64,000 nucleotides of DNA from Aliivibrio sp. S4MY1 (lineage in GTDB: Bacteria; Pseudomonadota; Gammaproteobacteria; Enterobacterales; Vibrionaceae): NCBI RefSeq assembly GCF_028765545.1, contig NZ_JARACP010000002.1:1-64000 (forward strand), written 5' to 3'. The notes under the pieces are model-generated. The model had not been told where the DNA came from and did not search any database. It saw nothing but the letters and a program-made list of their open reading frames with translations. The position numbers and the translations under genes were made by a program. Shown here piece after piece: positions 36,853-47,128 of this stretch. Numbering within the stretch: position 1 is the stretch's first letter; each line of letters begins with the position of its first letter.

Positions 36853-37988
36853 TGAGCAAAATTTCATTAAGAAACATCAATAAAAAATACCCAAATTCTG
36901 ATACCTGCTCGGTACGTGATTTCAATCTCGATATTGAAGAAGGGGAATTCATTGTTCTTGTCGGCCCATCGGGTTGTGGGAAATCCACCACGCTACGCAT
37001 GATTGCAGGCTTAGAAGACATTACTGATGGCGAATTCATCATCGATGGTGAAGTGGTAAACGATGTTAGCTCAAAAGATCGTGATATCGCTATGGTATTC
37101 CAAAGCTACGCGCTGTACCCACACATGTCGGTACGTGACAACATTGGTTACGGCTTAAAGTTGCGTAATTACCCAAGTGATGAGATCAAAAACTCGGTTG
37201 ATAATATTTCTGACGATTTATTTTTAAAAGAGTACCTAGAGCGTAAACCAAAAGAGTTGTCAGGTGGACAGCGTCAACGTGTGGCTTTAGGCCGAGCCAT
37301 GGTTCGCACACCTAAATTGTATCTAATGGATGAGCCGTTAAGTAACTTGGATGCGAAATTACGTACTACAACACGTACTGAAATTTCTCGTATGCACAGA
37401 GCTAAGGGCGCAATCACAATTTACGTAACTCATGATCAAGTTGAAGCAATGACCATGGCGGATCGCATCGTATTAATGTCGATGGGTGAAGTTCAGCAAA
37501 TTGGTTCTCCAAAAGAGTTATTTACCAACCCTAAAAACTGTTTTGTAGCGACTTTCATGGGTATGCCATCAATGAACCTTATTGAAGGAACCTACGAAGG
37601 CGGCCAGTTCATGTGTCACTCTTTCACTATTACCTTAAATGAAAGTGACCAACAGATCTTAAACGACGCAGGTTACAACGGAAAATCAGTCACATTGGGC
37701 GCACGCTCTAGTGCCATTCGTTCTGGCAAGAAATACCGCGATGCATTCCCTGATTGTTGTTTTGAAGTCACCGCACTTAACAGCGAATACTTAGGCGATG
37801 CGATTAACGTATTCTTTAATGCCGCACCAATGAACATGTTTGTAGGCACATTGGGTACCGGCGAACCAGACGTTGATATCGATGAGAAAATCACCTTAGT
37901 TATCGATAATACCAAGCTGCATTTCTTTGATACTGAGACGGAAGAATCCATCAAGTACTCAATCAAATCGGCTGAATTTAAGAAATAG
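36852..37988 (+). CDS. ABC transporter ATP-binding protein (MalK/UgpC family)
   Basis: A 378-residue CUT1-type ATPase: Walker A GPSGCGKSTT (about 37-46), Q-loop VFQSYALYPHMSVRDN, signature LSGGQRQRVALGRAMV (about 136-151), Walker B LYLMDEPLSNLD, H-loop THD, then a C-terminal TOBE regulatory domain (about 235-378). It energises the MalF/MalG-like pair. Being inside the operon suggests a dedicated rather than shared ATPase. Confidence 0.92.
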   Translation: MSKISLRNINKKYPNSDTCSVRDFNLDIEEGEFIVLVGPSGCGKSTTLRMIAGLEDITDGEFIIDGEVVNDVSSKDRDIAMVFQSYALYPHMSVRDNIGYGLKLRNYPSDEIKNSVDNISDDLFLKEYLERKPKELSGGQRQRVALGRAMVRTPKLYLMDEPLSNLDAKLRTTTRTEISRMHRAKGAITIYVTHDQVEAMTMADRIVLMSMGEVQQIGSPKELFTNPKNCFVATFMGMPSMNLIEGTYEGGQFMCHSFTITLNESDQQILNDAGYNGKSVTLGARSSAIRSGKKYRDAFPDCCFEVTALNSEYLGDAINVFFNAAPMNMFVGTLGTGEPDVDIDEKITLVIDNTKLHFFDTETEESIKYSIKSAEFKK

Positions 37989-38079
37989 AACACAGCCATC
38001 TTTATTGCTCTCACCTCATCGAGGGCAATAAGCCATGCCTTATAGAGCATATTTACACCGTAAAGAAAGGAGTCACATT

Positions 38080-38703
38080 TTGAATTTTCGCGGCCAACTT
38101 CAACGCATTCACGACTATATGCTTCATATTGCTGTCGCTGTCGTTATTTTCATTACCGGCTTTATCATTGCTTACAGCAGTCTTCCTAAGCCATCGTTTG
38201 ACTACTCAACCTTTACTGAGCAGCAGCAAAATTTTAAACAATGTGTGAATAATGATGAGTTATTTACCTCAGCACAACTGTTTGAAAATAACTATTTAAG
38301 CCTGCCGCTAGAAACCATTAATACCCAATACAAAGCACTGCGTGATCAGATCCCAAGTGATTGCGGATCGTTTCATGTAGAAAGCAGTTATGAACAACTG
38401 CAAGAAATGGCATTACCTGTATTAGCAGAAGCCCAGCGCTTTTATGGCACTCAAAACGTAAAAGCCGTGAATGCCGTGTATACCACGCCTTCTCAATACA
38501 ACGCGCTGCTTACACAGCCTCAGCCTTATCTGTTTTTCATTTCTGATAATGAGCAAGAACGCATCGCGGCATTCAAAGTAACACCGACCAAAAATGACGT
38601 CCAAATTACCTCGCTGTGGGGATACGAAGAGAGCCAAGATCTCGCGTACACCCAAGGTGAAGTGCAAAAACTGTTACTCGTTTATAACGAAATTAAAAGC
38701 TAA
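38080..38703 (+). CDS. Membrane-anchored hypothetical protein within the maltodextrin cluster
   Basis: A protein of about 207 residues starting at TTG 38080, chosen because a strong AGGAG (38068-38072) lies seven bases before it; an ATG 15 codons further up (38035) has no site. One membrane segment (about residues 14-35), then a soluble, probably periplasmic part with Cys residues in KQCVNNDEL and SDCGSFHV. I recognise no family. It sits between the ATPase and the debranching enzyme on the same strand, so it may belong to the operon, but its role is unknown. Confidence 0.7.
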   Translation: MNFRGQLQRIHDYMLHIAVAVVIFITGFIIAYSSLPKPSFDYSTFTEQQQNFKQCVNNDELFTSAQLFENNYLSLPLETINTQYKALRDQIPSDCGSFHVESSYEQLQEMALPVLAEAQRFYGTQNVKAVNAVYTTPSQYNALLTQPQPYLFFISDNEQERIAAFKVTPTKNDVQITSLWGYEESQDLAYTQGEVQKLLLVYNEIKS

Positions 38704-38788
38704 CTATAAACTCCCTCGTTAATTTACCACCTGCAGAGTGGGTAAGCTAAACACGGGATAACATTTGATATTTAATTGTAAGGTTCAC

Positions 38789-40762
38789 ATGAAAATCTCT
38801 CTTTCTAAAGCAAATTTTCGCGATATGGATCGCCTTGAAGAATCGAACTACCTGCTAACGAATGGACTAGGCGGTTATTCTTCTCTTACCCTTGCAGGCT
38901 CTTGCAGTCGAAGTGATCATGCGTTGTTTATGGCAAGCCTTGTTGCACCAAACAATCGCTTTAATTTTGTTCGTCATTTGGATGACCGCATTACATTACC
39001 AAGTGGCGAACCTTACCCACTCTCTTCACAGGCCAATGTAAATCCGTATGACACGGTAGACTCAACCCTACTGTTTGATAATTTTACCCAAACTCATCTT
39101 CCACAGTTTACTTATCGTATCCGTGGTATTGAAATCACCAAAACCATTGTGATGGCTCAAGGGGTAAACCGTCTTGCGGTTAACTATCAAATATTCAATC
39201 CATTGAAACAAGCATTTACATTGAATGTAACACCAAAGTATCACTTCTGTGCAAAAGGACAGAACCTATCAAGACAACAAGAATTTACGCATCAAGAGGG
39301 CAAAATCACCAGTAACGGTCAAGCACTTAATTATCGTCACAATGGTGCTGATTCAGCATTGGATACCCCTCGCTATGAGTCTGGTCTGTACTTTTCTTAT
39401 GATGCTCGCGATGGCCGTCCTGCAACAGATGCTCAAATAGCGCTTCATACCATTGCTTTTGTTGGGACTGAAACGCACGAGCAGTTCTCGATAGTATTTG
39501 AAGCACAAGAAGATCGCGCCGTTTCTCTAGAAGCACAGACTGCCGATGAAATGATTAACGCAGAAATTAAGCGCCAACAAGAGTACATCAAGCTCGCTAA
39601 TCTAAAGAGCTTATTTGGAAAACAATTGGTCCGTGCCAGTGAGCAGTTTGTGGTAGATCGTGACTCAACAGAATCCAAATCAATCATTGCGGGCTACCCA
39701 TTCTTTGCCGATTGGGGCCGTGACACCATGATTGCCTTATGGGGTTGTAATTTATCAACCAATCAATTTGAAGACGCAAGACAGATCTTCCGTACTTTTA
39801 TCCGTTACGAACGCCGTGGTGTACTTCCTAATCTTTTCCCTGAAGCTGGGGTTGAGCCAATGTATAACACCATTGATGCATCGCTACTCTTCATTGTTAG
39901 CTTATATGAATATTACCAAGCAAGCGGCGATCTGGAGTTTATCCGTGACGAAGCATACGAGTGCATGACTAACATTTATCAGCATTACCGTAACGGTACT
40001 GACTTTGAGATTAAGATGCTTGATAACGGCTTGATCAGCGGCGGCAGCGGTTTTGATCAACTTACTTGGATGGATATTCGTTACGGCGATATCGTACCAA
40101 CCCCAAGACACGGTTGTGCAGTAGAAATTAATGCTCTTTGGTTTAATGCGCTCTCTATTCTTGATTTCTTTAATCAAAAACTGAATAAGCCGATGCCGGA
40201 ATTACCAGCACTGGTAGAGCAAGTAAAAACCACCTTTAACGATGAGTTTTACAATGATGCTGGGTACTTAAATGATTGGATTAAAGAAGGGGAAGTAAAC
40301 CAACAAATTCGCCCAAACCAAGCTTATGCCGTTGGCCTTCCTTTCCCAATATTAAGTCAAGAAAGAGCACGTTCGGTCATTCTTACCATTTATAAAGAGT
40401 TGTATTCACCGTTGGGTTTACGATCACTAGCAATGAGTGATTCTGAATTTAAAGCAGTATGTACAGGCTCGCATTTTGATCGAGACATGGCCTACCACCA
40501 AGGCACAGTTTGGGGCTTTATGATCGGTCAATTCTTAATGGGGATATTACGTCAGTTCCCACAGGATAAAGACTTACTTCGTATTGTTGAACAGTTTATT
40601 GAGCATAACCAAGATGGCCTATATGAAGGTTGTATTGGTCAATTGGCTGAAATCTATGATGGTTACGCACCAAGTCAATCTCGTGGTTGTTTCGCCCAAG
40701 CGTGGAGCGTCAGTGAAGTATTACGTGTCGTGAAATATTACGAACAAACACACCAAAAATAG
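38789..40762 (+). CDS. Amylo-alpha-1,6-glucosidase / glycogen debranching enzyme
   Basis: A protein of 657 residues from ATG 38789 (AAGG six bases upstream; a TTG eight codons earlier is less likely). N-terminal domain from about 15 (NYLLTNGLGGYSSLTLAGSCSRSDHALFMAS), then an (alpha/alpha)6 barrel of the GDE_C type (AGYPFFADWGRDTMIALWG near 300; GCYVEIN-like AVEINALWFNAL; CTGSHFDRDMAYHQGTVWGFMIG; SRGCFAQAWSVSEVLR). It hydrolyses alpha-1,6 branch points and would debranch imported limit dextrins together with the downstream GH13 enzyme. Confidence 0.9.
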   Translation: MKISLSKANFRDMDRLEESNYLLTNGLGGYSSLTLAGSCSRSDHALFMASLVAPNNRFNFVRHLDDRITLPSGEPYPLSSQANVNPYDTVDSTLLFDNFTQTHLPQFTYRIRGIEITKTIVMAQGVNRLAVNYQIFNPLKQAFTLNVTPKYHFCAKGQNLSRQQEFTHQEGKITSNGQALNYRHNGADSALDTPRYESGLYFSYDARDGRPATDAQIALHTIAFVGTETHEQFSIVFEAQEDRAVSLEAQTADEMINAEIKRQQEYIKLANLKSLFGKQLVRASEQFVVDRDSTESKSIIAGYPFFADWGRDTMIALWGCNLSTNQFEDARQIFRTFIRYERRGVLPNLFPEAGVEPMYNTIDASLLFIVSLYEYYQASGDLEFIRDEAYECMTNIYQHYRNGTDFEIKMLDNGLISGGSGFDQLTWMDIRYGDIVPTPRHGCAVEINALWFNALSILDFFNQKLNKPMPELPALVEQVKTTFNDEFYNDAGYLNDWIKEGEVNQQIRPNQAYAVGLPFPILSQERARSVILTIYKELYSPLGLRSLAMSDSEFKAVCTGSHFDRDMAYHQGTVWGFMIGQFLMGILRQFPQDKDLLRIVEQFIEHNQDGLYEGCIGQLAEIYDGYAPSQSRGCFAQAWSVSEVLRVVKYYEQTHQK

Positions 40763-40781
40763 AATTTCATATTTAAATATT

Positions 40782-40943
40782 ATACCAATCACAGTAAGTA
40801 AGTGAACATAAATAGCACAGGAAAAATGCTTGAGAACAAGGCGAAATTTTTCGATAAGTAGTTATTCTACAATCAAAAATTTCAACACAGTTATCGAGCA
40901 TTTTAACTAGCTAGGATGATCAGTTATTTACTACGATTGGTAT
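40782..40943. repeat. 162-bp palindromic intergenic repeat with ATACCAATC termini
   Basis: The element begins ATACCAATC (40782-40790) and ends GATTGGTAT (40935-40943). The flanks continue as imperfect inverted repeats (ACAGTAAGTAAGTGA against the complement GTAGTAAATAACTGA), and inside there is a second inverted pair (AAATGCT...AAATTTTT against AAAAATTT...AGCATTTT). It codes for nothing and can fold as one long hairpin. It resembles repeated MITE-like intergenic elements of Vibrio and Aliivibrio. It sits between the debranching enzyme and GH13 genes. Confidence 0.8.
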
Positions 40944-41013
40944 TATCCCAACCTGAGTAACTATTACGTCAGATAGTTATTCGGGTTGGTACTTTCATTA
41001 AACGGTATTAATC

Positions 41014-42852
41014 ATGATTACAAAAGCAGCGATCTATCATAGATCTCACTCAAGTTATTCTTATACTTATGATAAAGAAACGCTTCATTTACGCATTCGC
41101 ACAGCAAAGGGCGAAGTCGATAACGCCACATTACGAATTGGTGACCCATACGATTGGACATCGGGTGGTGGCGGCGGCAACCTAAATGCAGAAGATGCCA
41201 TGGGTTGGAGTGGCGGCGAAAACTTTGTGATGGAAAAAGAGTGTGAAACAGAATTGTTTGATTACTGGTTCTGCGAAGCACAGCCACGATTTTTCCGTGC
41301 TCGTTATGCTTTTATTCTTGAAGGCAAAGAAGACGAAACATTGCTCGTGACTGAAAAACAAATTTTCACCATCACCGATGATGCAGACCCAGTATTAAGC
41401 CAATTACTCAATTTTTATTGCTTCCCATACATGAACCCTATTGATGTATTTAGCCCGCCACAGTGGGTAAAAGAGACGGTTTGGTATCAAATATTTCCTG
41501 AGCGTTTTGCCAATGGTGATCCCTCAATTTCACCAAGCAATGCACTTCCTTGGGGCTCTGAAGATCCGAAAACCAACAGCTTCTTTGGTGGTGATTTACA
41601 AGGCGTTATTGACCACCTTGATTACCTACAAGATCTTGGTATTACTGGTTTATATTTCACCCCAATTACTGAAGGCAAAACGAATCATAAATACGACACC
41701 ATTGACTATCTAAACGTTGACCCTGCTTTTGGTGACGACGACACGGTAAGAACACTAATTGCAGAAGCTCATAAACGTGGCATGAAAGTCATGTTAGATG
41801 CCGTATTCAATCATATTGGTGCCGATTCTCTTCAATGGCAAGATGTCATCAAACACGGCAAAGACTCAAAATACATTGATTGGTTCTATGTTGAGCAATT
41901 CCCACTGATAGACGAGTCTAAAAAAGATCAGCACAGTAAAGAGTATCTCAACTATCGCGCCTTTGCCTTTGCGCAAAACATGCCAAAGTTAAATACCGAA
42001 AATCCAGAAGTGATGGAATACTTACTTGAAGTTGGTCGCTACTGGGTGCGTAATTTCAATATCGATGCGTGGCGTTTAGATGTCGCCAACGAAGTTGATC
42101 AACGCTTCTGGCGACGCTTCCGTGATGAGTTAAAAACAATCAAACCTGAGATCTATATTTTGGGTGAAGCGTGGCATGACTCGATGAACTGGCTTGCTGG
42201 AGATCAATTTGATGCCGTAATGAATTACCCATTATCCGATGCAATGATAGGATTTTTTGCTCATGGAAACCTCAATGCAAATCAGTTCAAATATGCGGTA
42301 AATGATGTCAATACAAGCTACCCGATTGCGGTTAATGAAGTGGCGTTTTCCTTGTTAGATAGCCATGATACGGCTCGTATTCTTCACCGTTGTAATGGCA
42401 ATAAAGAAAAGGTGAAACTGGCCTATTTATTCCAATTTACCCACAGTGGTACACCGTGTATTTATTATGGTAGTGAAATTGGCTTAGATGGCGGAGCCGA
42501 TCCATTAAACCGTAAATGCATGATTTGGGATGAAACTAAGCATGATATGGACATGAAACATCATATTATGCAGATCATCAAATTACGTAAGCAGCACCCC
42601 GCACTGTGTGCTCATCGCATTAATTGGTTAATGAGTGATGATGAAAAACAATGTCTTATCTACCAAAAAGTCTTAAAAGACGAGTGTATTACTGTGGTTA
42701 TGAATAACAGCGCCAACACGGTTGATATTACTCTACCTGATGTATTATCGAATCATAATGTCACTGATATTTATAACGATACTGCTTGCAAATTAGAAGA
42801 AACGTTAACATTGGCACCCTTTAGCTTCGCCATGTATCAAAACGAGAACTAA
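41014..42852 (+). CDS. GH13 alpha-glucan hydrolase (cyclomaltodextrinase / neopullulanase type)
   Basis: A 612-residue enzyme with an N-terminal CBM34-like domain (about 1-130) and a GH13 barrel starting VWYQIFPERFANGD, typical of the GH13_20 subfamily. Catalytic residues by motif: nucleophile Asp356 in AWRLDVANE, acid/base Glu385 in LGEAWH, transition-state Asp452 in LLDSHDT; DAVFNH is also present. No signal peptide, so it acts in the cytoplasm on imported maltodextrins or cyclodextrins. It follows a repeat element, so it may have its own promoter. Confidence 0.9.
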   Translation: MITKAAIYHRSHSSYSYTYDKETLHLRIRTAKGEVDNATLRIGDPYDWTSGGGGGNLNAEDAMGWSGGENFVMEKECETELFDYWFCEAQPRFFRARYAFILEGKEDETLLVTEKQIFTITDDADPVLSQLLNFYCFPYMNPIDVFSPPQWVKETVWYQIFPERFANGDPSISPSNALPWGSEDPKTNSFFGGDLQGVIDHLDYLQDLGITGLYFTPITEGKTNHKYDTIDYLNVDPAFGDDDTVRTLIAEAHKRGMKVMLDAVFNHIGADSLQWQDVIKHGKDSKYIDWFYVEQFPLIDESKKDQHSKEYLNYRAFAFAQNMPKLNTENPEVMEYLLEVGRYWVRNFNIDAWRLDVANEVDQRFWRRFRDELKTIKPEIYILGEAWHDSMNWLAGDQFDAVMNYPLSDAMIGFFAHGNLNANQFKYAVNDVNTSYPIAVNEVAFSLLDSHDTARILHRCNGNKEKVKLAYLFQFTHSGTPCIYYGSEIGLDGGADPLNRKCMIWDETKHDMDMKHHIMQIIKLRKQHPALCAHRINWLMSDDEKQCLIYQKVLKDECITVVMNNSANTVDITLPDVLSNHNVTDIYNDTACKLEETLTLAPFSFAMYQNEN

Positions 42853-42915
42853 TCGCTAGATATCAAATATTAAGCCACATAAAATAGCTCTTTCTTATTC
42901 AAGCAAAGAGCTATT

Positions 42916-43851
42916 ATGTTTAAATTAATGATTCAATTCATTCAAGTAGCTAAAACTCAAAACGTCACCCAAGCCGCGAATAACCTCTGTTTAAGTCAAC
43001 CGACATTGAGCCACAATATGCAGAAGTTAGAAGAGAAGCTGGGCAGTAAATTGTTTAATCGTAACTCAAAAGGGATCACCCTAACCTCTAGTGGCGAGTT
43101 ACTTTACGAACAAGCAAAAATGATGCAAAACCTCTATGAAAACACCCTCAATAAATTAGAGAAGAATAAACTCAGACATCAAACCGAACTCAAAATTGGT
43201 TGTGGTGATGCATGGTGGCAGCTATTCATTAGAGATTGCGTGCAAGAGTTTAGAGAAACTTACCCTCACAGTAATATCTCTGTTGATGTAGGGAATCACC
43301 TGCAATTAATGAACTTATTGCTCAGTGATGAAATCAGTATTTTTGTTGGCCATGAGATATTAGGCTTAGCACAATATGAAGACATACTGTTTCATCCTCT
43401 TTTTCAATGCAGTGAAGAAGTCTACGTAAGAAAAGGTCACCCTTTACTAGAGATTGTCTGTAGCAATGAAGATATCGCTCGCTTTCCATCGGTTGATTTA
43501 GGGGCGGCAAAAAAACGATTTACGCATTTAGTTCAACAACAAAATGAAGAGTTAACCACCTTTCAAAAACGCCACTATTTGCAAGAAAAGGTTATCTACA
43601 ATACCAACTCACTGTTAACTGCGATTGATTTATTACAAAACAGTGATGCGATCTTGCCTTATCCAATGACGATGAGAGATTACTTTGGTGGTTTTGATAT
43701 TGTGCCTTTACAGATGAAAGAGTGTTTCAGTAAAGCAACGATTGGGGCTTACTTACATAAAGATGGTCAGCAAAATAAACAAAGTATTGAGCTGTTAGAA
43801 CAATTCAAGATACTAATTAAAAATAATCCTCAAATTAATGGCGAGTTTTAA
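42916..43851 (+). CDS. LysR-family transcriptional regulator
   Basis: A 311-residue LysR protein: N-terminal helix-turn-helix (VTQAANNLCLSQPTLSHNMQKLEEKLGSKLFNR, residues about 16-48) and a co-inducer domain from about 90. It starts 63 bases after the GH13 gene on the same strand and is followed by a strong terminator. Control of the maltodextrin cluster is inferred from position; such clusters more often use LacI-type or MalT regulators. Confidence 0.88.
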   Translation: MFKLMIQFIQVAKTQNVTQAANNLCLSQPTLSHNMQKLEEKLGSKLFNRNSKGITLTSSGELLYEQAKMMQNLYENTLNKLEKNKLRHQTELKIGCGDAWWQLFIRDCVQEFRETYPHSNISVDVGNHLQLMNLLLSDEISIFVGHEILGLAQYEDILFHPLFQCSEEVYVRKGHPLLEIVCSNEDIARFPSVDLGAAKKRFTHLVQQQNEELTTFQKRHYLQEKVIYNTNSLLTAIDLLQNSDAILPYPMTMRDYFGGFDIVPLQMKECFSKATIGAYLHKDGQQNKQSIELLEQFKILIKNNPQINGEF

Positions 43852-43873
43852 TTCTAATCCTCATTATTTAAAT

Positions 43874-43905
43874 AAAAAAAAGGAGATCAAATGATCTCCT
43901 TTTTT
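43874..43905. terminator. Bidirectional terminator between LysR gene and chemoreceptor gene
   Basis: AGGAGATC (43881-43888) pairs with GATCTCCT (43893-43900) round a 4-base loop, flanked by A7 on the left and T5 on the right. It serves both convergent genes. Confidence 0.9.
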
Positions 43906-43936
43906 TATTTCTGTTTTTTACAATAACTAAATCAAA

Positions 43937-45562
43937 TTATACTTTAAAGCGAGATAGCGACATTTGCAGTGTTGTTGCTAACTGCGCTAGCTCAACACTT
44001 GATTGTGCTGTTTGCTCTGCACCTAGTGCCACTTCACTTGCTGATAAGCTCATGCTTTGAATGTTACGACCAAGCTCTTCTGTTACTGAATCCTGTTGAC
44101 TACATGCGCTTGCAATTTGAATACTGGTGTCAGTCACCTTCATCATGGTTTCTTCAATCATTTGGATTGATTGACCCGTTCGAACGCTTTGCTCTACACA
44201 AACACGGATCTTAGAACAACTTTGATCTGTTGCGGCTTTTGCATGTGTTGCACTTGCTTGCAGTTTCTCAATAATTTCAACAATCTCAGTAGTAGATGAT
44301 TGAGTACGACCCGCAAGAGAGCGAACTTCATCAGCAACCACCGCAAAACCACGACCTTGCTCACCAGCACGCGCAGCTTCAATTGCCGCGTTTAATGCAA
44401 GTAAGTTGGTTTGGTCAGCAATACCGCGAATAACTTCAACCACAACACTGATGTTGTTTGACTCACGCTCTAACTCTTCAACTAGCTCACCCGCTTGCTC
44501 AATATCGCGAGATACCGTTTGGATTTGGTCAATATTCGATTGAACGTCACGGTTACCTTGTTTTGCTTCTTCAGATGCTTCTAAAGCAGACGTAGACGCG
44601 GTTTCAGTATTATTTGCTACTTCTGCTACCGTTGCTTTCATTTCTTCCATTGCAGCGGCTACCGTTGTAATGTCAGATTGTTGTTGTTGCATGCCACGAG
44701 CAGATTGCTCAGAAATCGCGCTCATTTCTTCTACAGCAGCAGAGAGTTGAGTTACTGCTGATATCGTATCTTCAATAAGAACACGTAACTGATCTTGCAT
44801 TTCAATATTGGTATCGGCTAATTCACCTAACTCATCATTACCAATTTCGTTACGTGCAAGATTGAACGTTAAATCACCAGCAGCAATCGCTTTAGACTGC
44901 TCAACCACTAAATTTAATGGGCGACAAATTTGGCGAGCTAAAAAGAAAGTAATAAAGATCATAAAGCCAATAAGCGCAGTAAACGACACTTGAGTCGCTG
45001 TAGTTACATTATCAACACTACCCATAATTCTAGTGCGGTTATTAGTAATAAAACCTAGATTAATCTCAAGCAATGCATCCATTGCTGAACCAACTTCTTC
45101 AAATTGCTTAAATGAATCCAAAAGTTCAGCTTGTGCTTCTGCCTTAGCGCTGCTGTTTACTTTCTCATTAAAACCATTTAATAAACGTAAGTATTCTTTC
45201 CAGCCATTTAAAACACGATCAAACACACGGCGTTCGTTACCACTTGCTACCGTCGCCTCATACTGCGCTAATTTATTATTTATTTGATTTTTTTGTGCCG
45301 TTAACGTTGAAAATAAACTTGCTAACTCACTATCTCGATAAGTAAGTGCAGCATATTGATTACGACGATACGCATTCATCTCAAAGTAAATATCTTCAAC
45401 CGACAATACACTTGGAACCGTCGAATCAGTAAAGTTAATGACCTCTGATTCTACTTTATTTAATTCTTGTAATAGGAAAACAGCAAACGCTATCATCACT
45501 AAACTAATCGCCGAAAACACAACGGCAATTTTATTACGTACTGCTAGATTTTTATAACTCAT
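43937..45562 (-). CDS. Methyl-accepting chemotaxis protein
   Basis: A 541-residue receptor: membrane segments at about 10-32 and 190-210 around a four-helix-type periplasmic sensor (MCP_4HB-like), HAMP (about 211-265), and the signalling domain with the invariant hairpin tip [38 protein letters not shown]. Ligand unknown. Single gene; shares a bidirectional terminator with the LysR gene. Confidence 0.95.
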   Translation of the reverse strand: MSYKNLAVRNKIAVVFSAISLVMIAFAVFLLQELNKVESEVINFTDSTVPSVLSVEDIYFEMNAYRRNQYAALTYRDSELASLFSTLTAQKNQINNKLAQYEATVASGNERRVFDRVLNGWKEYLRLLNGFNEKVNSSAKAEAQAELLDSFKQFEEVGSAMDALLEINLGFITNNRTRIMGSVDNVTTATQVSFTALIGFMIFITFFLARQICRPLNLVVEQSKAIAAGDLTFNLARNEIGNDELGELADTNIEMQDQLRVLIEDTISAVTQLSAAVEEMSAISEQSARGMQQQQSDITTVAAAMEEMKATVAEVANNTETASTSALEASEEAKQGNRDVQSNIDQIQTVSRDIEQAGELVEELERESNNISVVVEVIRGIADQTNLLALNAAIEAARAGEQGRGFAVVADEVRSLAGRTQSSTTEIVEIIEKLQASATHAKAATDQSCSKIRVCVEQSVRTGQSIQMIEETMMKVTDTSIQIASACSQQDSVTEELGRNIQSMSLSASEVALGAEQTAQSSVELAQLATTLQMSLSRFKV

Positions 45563-45673
45563 AGCCTTTATAACCCTGTCATACTATATAATAGCTCATC
45601 CATGAATAAATCTTGTTATTAAACTAAATAACTACACGCCCTTGTTAACGGCAGAGCAACAGAAAAATAAAGT

Positions 45674-45722
45674 AAAAAAAGGTGAATTACAAATTGCAAT
45701 TACACGCAACATATAACTCACC
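45674..45722 (-). terminator. Terminator after nfeD-type gene
   Basis: GGTGAATTA (45681-45689) pairs with TAACTCACC (45714-45722) with one mismatch; on the minus strand the stem is followed by seven T residues (complement of A 45674-45680). The loop is long and contains the self-complementary ATTGCAAT. Confidence 0.65.
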
Positions 45723-45742
45723 CATGTTAACACAATGTAGGA

Positions 45743-46195
45743 TTACTTTTTAAAAGGCTCAATAGTCAAAATAATACCGTCAACAGATACTACATGAACC
45801 AGTGTTCCCTTTGAAATATCTTGTAAACTTTTTGCCGACCATGTTGTGTCTCCGATAATAATACGACAAGGACCAGCAATAATATCCTCTTCCAAACGAG
45901 AAACTTGACCGATTAATTGCTTCTCTTTTTGATTTAATTGCCTATTAGAGTCAGATCTTTCATCTTTTTTATGCTGATAACGCCACCAAAGCCACGTCGT
46001 AAAAAGAGAAAATACAGCAAAGCTTAGCCACTGCATTTGCCAACTCATTGGTATTAATGCATACAACACACCCACAGCAACAGCTGATAACCCAATCCAA
46101 AGAAAGTACCCAGCGGTACCAAGTAACTCACCTGCTAGCAATAGCAAACCAAGCGTTAACCAATGCCAATGATTCATTTGTTCAAAAAATTCCAT
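45743..46195 (-). CDS. NfeD-like membrane protein (YbbJ type)
   Basis: A 150-residue protein with two or three N-terminal membrane segments (about 10-70) and a C-terminal OB-fold domain (GQVSRLEEDIIAGPCRIIIGDTTWSAKS, ending VVSVDGIILTIEPF). NfeD proteins pair with SPFH/stomatin proteins, and the stomatin gene lies nine bases upstream here. The pair organises membrane microdomains or membrane protein quality control. Confidence 0.88.
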   Translation of the reverse strand: MEFFEQMNHWHWLTLGLLLLAGELLGTAGYFLWIGLSAVAVGVLYALIPMSWQMQWLSFAVFSLFTTWLWWRYQHKKDERSDSNRQLNQKEKQLIGQVSRLEEDIIAGPCRIIIGDTTWSAKSLQDISKGTLVHVVSVDGIILTIEPFKK

Positions 46196-46204
46196 TATGA
46201 ACTC

Positions 46205-47128
46205 CTATTTAGAACCCTCTTTATCTACTTTAAACATCTCCGCGATGCCAGCAACCGATCCCATTAAACCTGTCGCTTCTAACGGCAACATAATAATCTT
46301 ACCGTTTTCAGCTTGGCCAATGGACTTAATAGCCTCAGTATAACCCTGTGCAATAAAGTAATTAACCGCTTGCATATCACCTTGAGCGATTGCATTTGAT
46401 ACCATTTCAGTCGCTTTTGCTTCTGCCTCTGCCGCACGCTCACGAGCTTCGGCTTGAAGAATTGCAGCTTGCTTATCACCCTCCGCTTTTAGGATCTCCG
46501 CTTGCTTGTGACCTTCGGCTTTTAGGATCTCAGCTTGACGAACCCCTTCAGCTTCTAAAACATCGGCACGCTTATTACGTTCTGCTTTCATTTGAGCATT
46601 CATCGCTGCGGTTAGATCTGCAGGTGGTTGAACATCTTTTATCTCAATACGAGTAACTTTAACTCCCCACGGATTGGTTGCTGAATCGACGATAGCTAAT
46701 AACTTCACGTTAATCATATCTCGCTGGCTTAGCATTTCATCTAATTCCATTGAGCCTAACACCGTACGCATATTCGTTAAGGTTAAATTACGAATCGCAT
46801 GTTGAAGATCACTCACTTCATAAGCGGCTTTTGCTGCATCAACAACTTGCACAAAACACACAGCATCAATGGTTACATTAGCGTTATCTTTTGAAATCAC
46901 TTCTTGTGCAGGAATATCTAATACCTGCTCCATCATATTGATTTTTTGACCAATACTATCAATAAATGGAATGATTAAATTTAATCCGGGTTTTAATGTG
47001 TGTGTATAACGGCCAAATCGCTCTACCGTCCAATTGAAACCTTGGGGAACAGTCTTAACACCTAGTGCTATTAATACCAGAACTAAGAAAACCAGAACAC
47101 CAATTGTTATTAATGTATCGTATGCCAT
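46205..47128 (-). CDS. qmcA: SPFH/stomatin-family membrane protein (QmcA-like)
   Basis: A 307-residue protein: N-terminal membrane anchor (about 5-25), SPFH/band-7 domain ([21 protein letters not shown] through [11 protein letters not shown]), then a long Ala/Glu/Lys coiled coil (about 180-250) with near-exact repeats of [11 protein letters not shown]. Matches QmcA (YbbK). Likely forms oligomeric rings at the membrane with the NfeD partner and regulates FtsH-type proteolysis. Confidence 0.9.
   Translation of the reverse strand: MAYDTLITIGVLVFLVLVLIALGVKTVPQGFNWTVERFGRYTHTLKPGLNLIIPFIDSIGQKINMMEQVLDIPAQEVISKDNANVTIDAVCFVQVVDAAKAAYEVSDLQHAIRNLTLTNMRTVLGSMELDEMLSQRDMINVKLLAIVDSATNPWGVKVTRIEIKDVQPPADLTAAMNAQMKAERNKRADVLEAEGVRQAEILKAEGHKQAEILKAEGDKQAAILQAEARERAAEAEAKATEMVSNAIAQGDMQAVNYFIAQGYTEAIKSIGQAENGKIIMLPLEATGLMGSVAGIAEMFKVDKEGSK

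Noticed and set aside
46440-46560. Tandem repeat array or CRISPR-like pattern
   Set aside because: The repetition comes from the coiled-coil codons ([11 protein letters not shown]) of the stomatin-family gene; there are no spacers.
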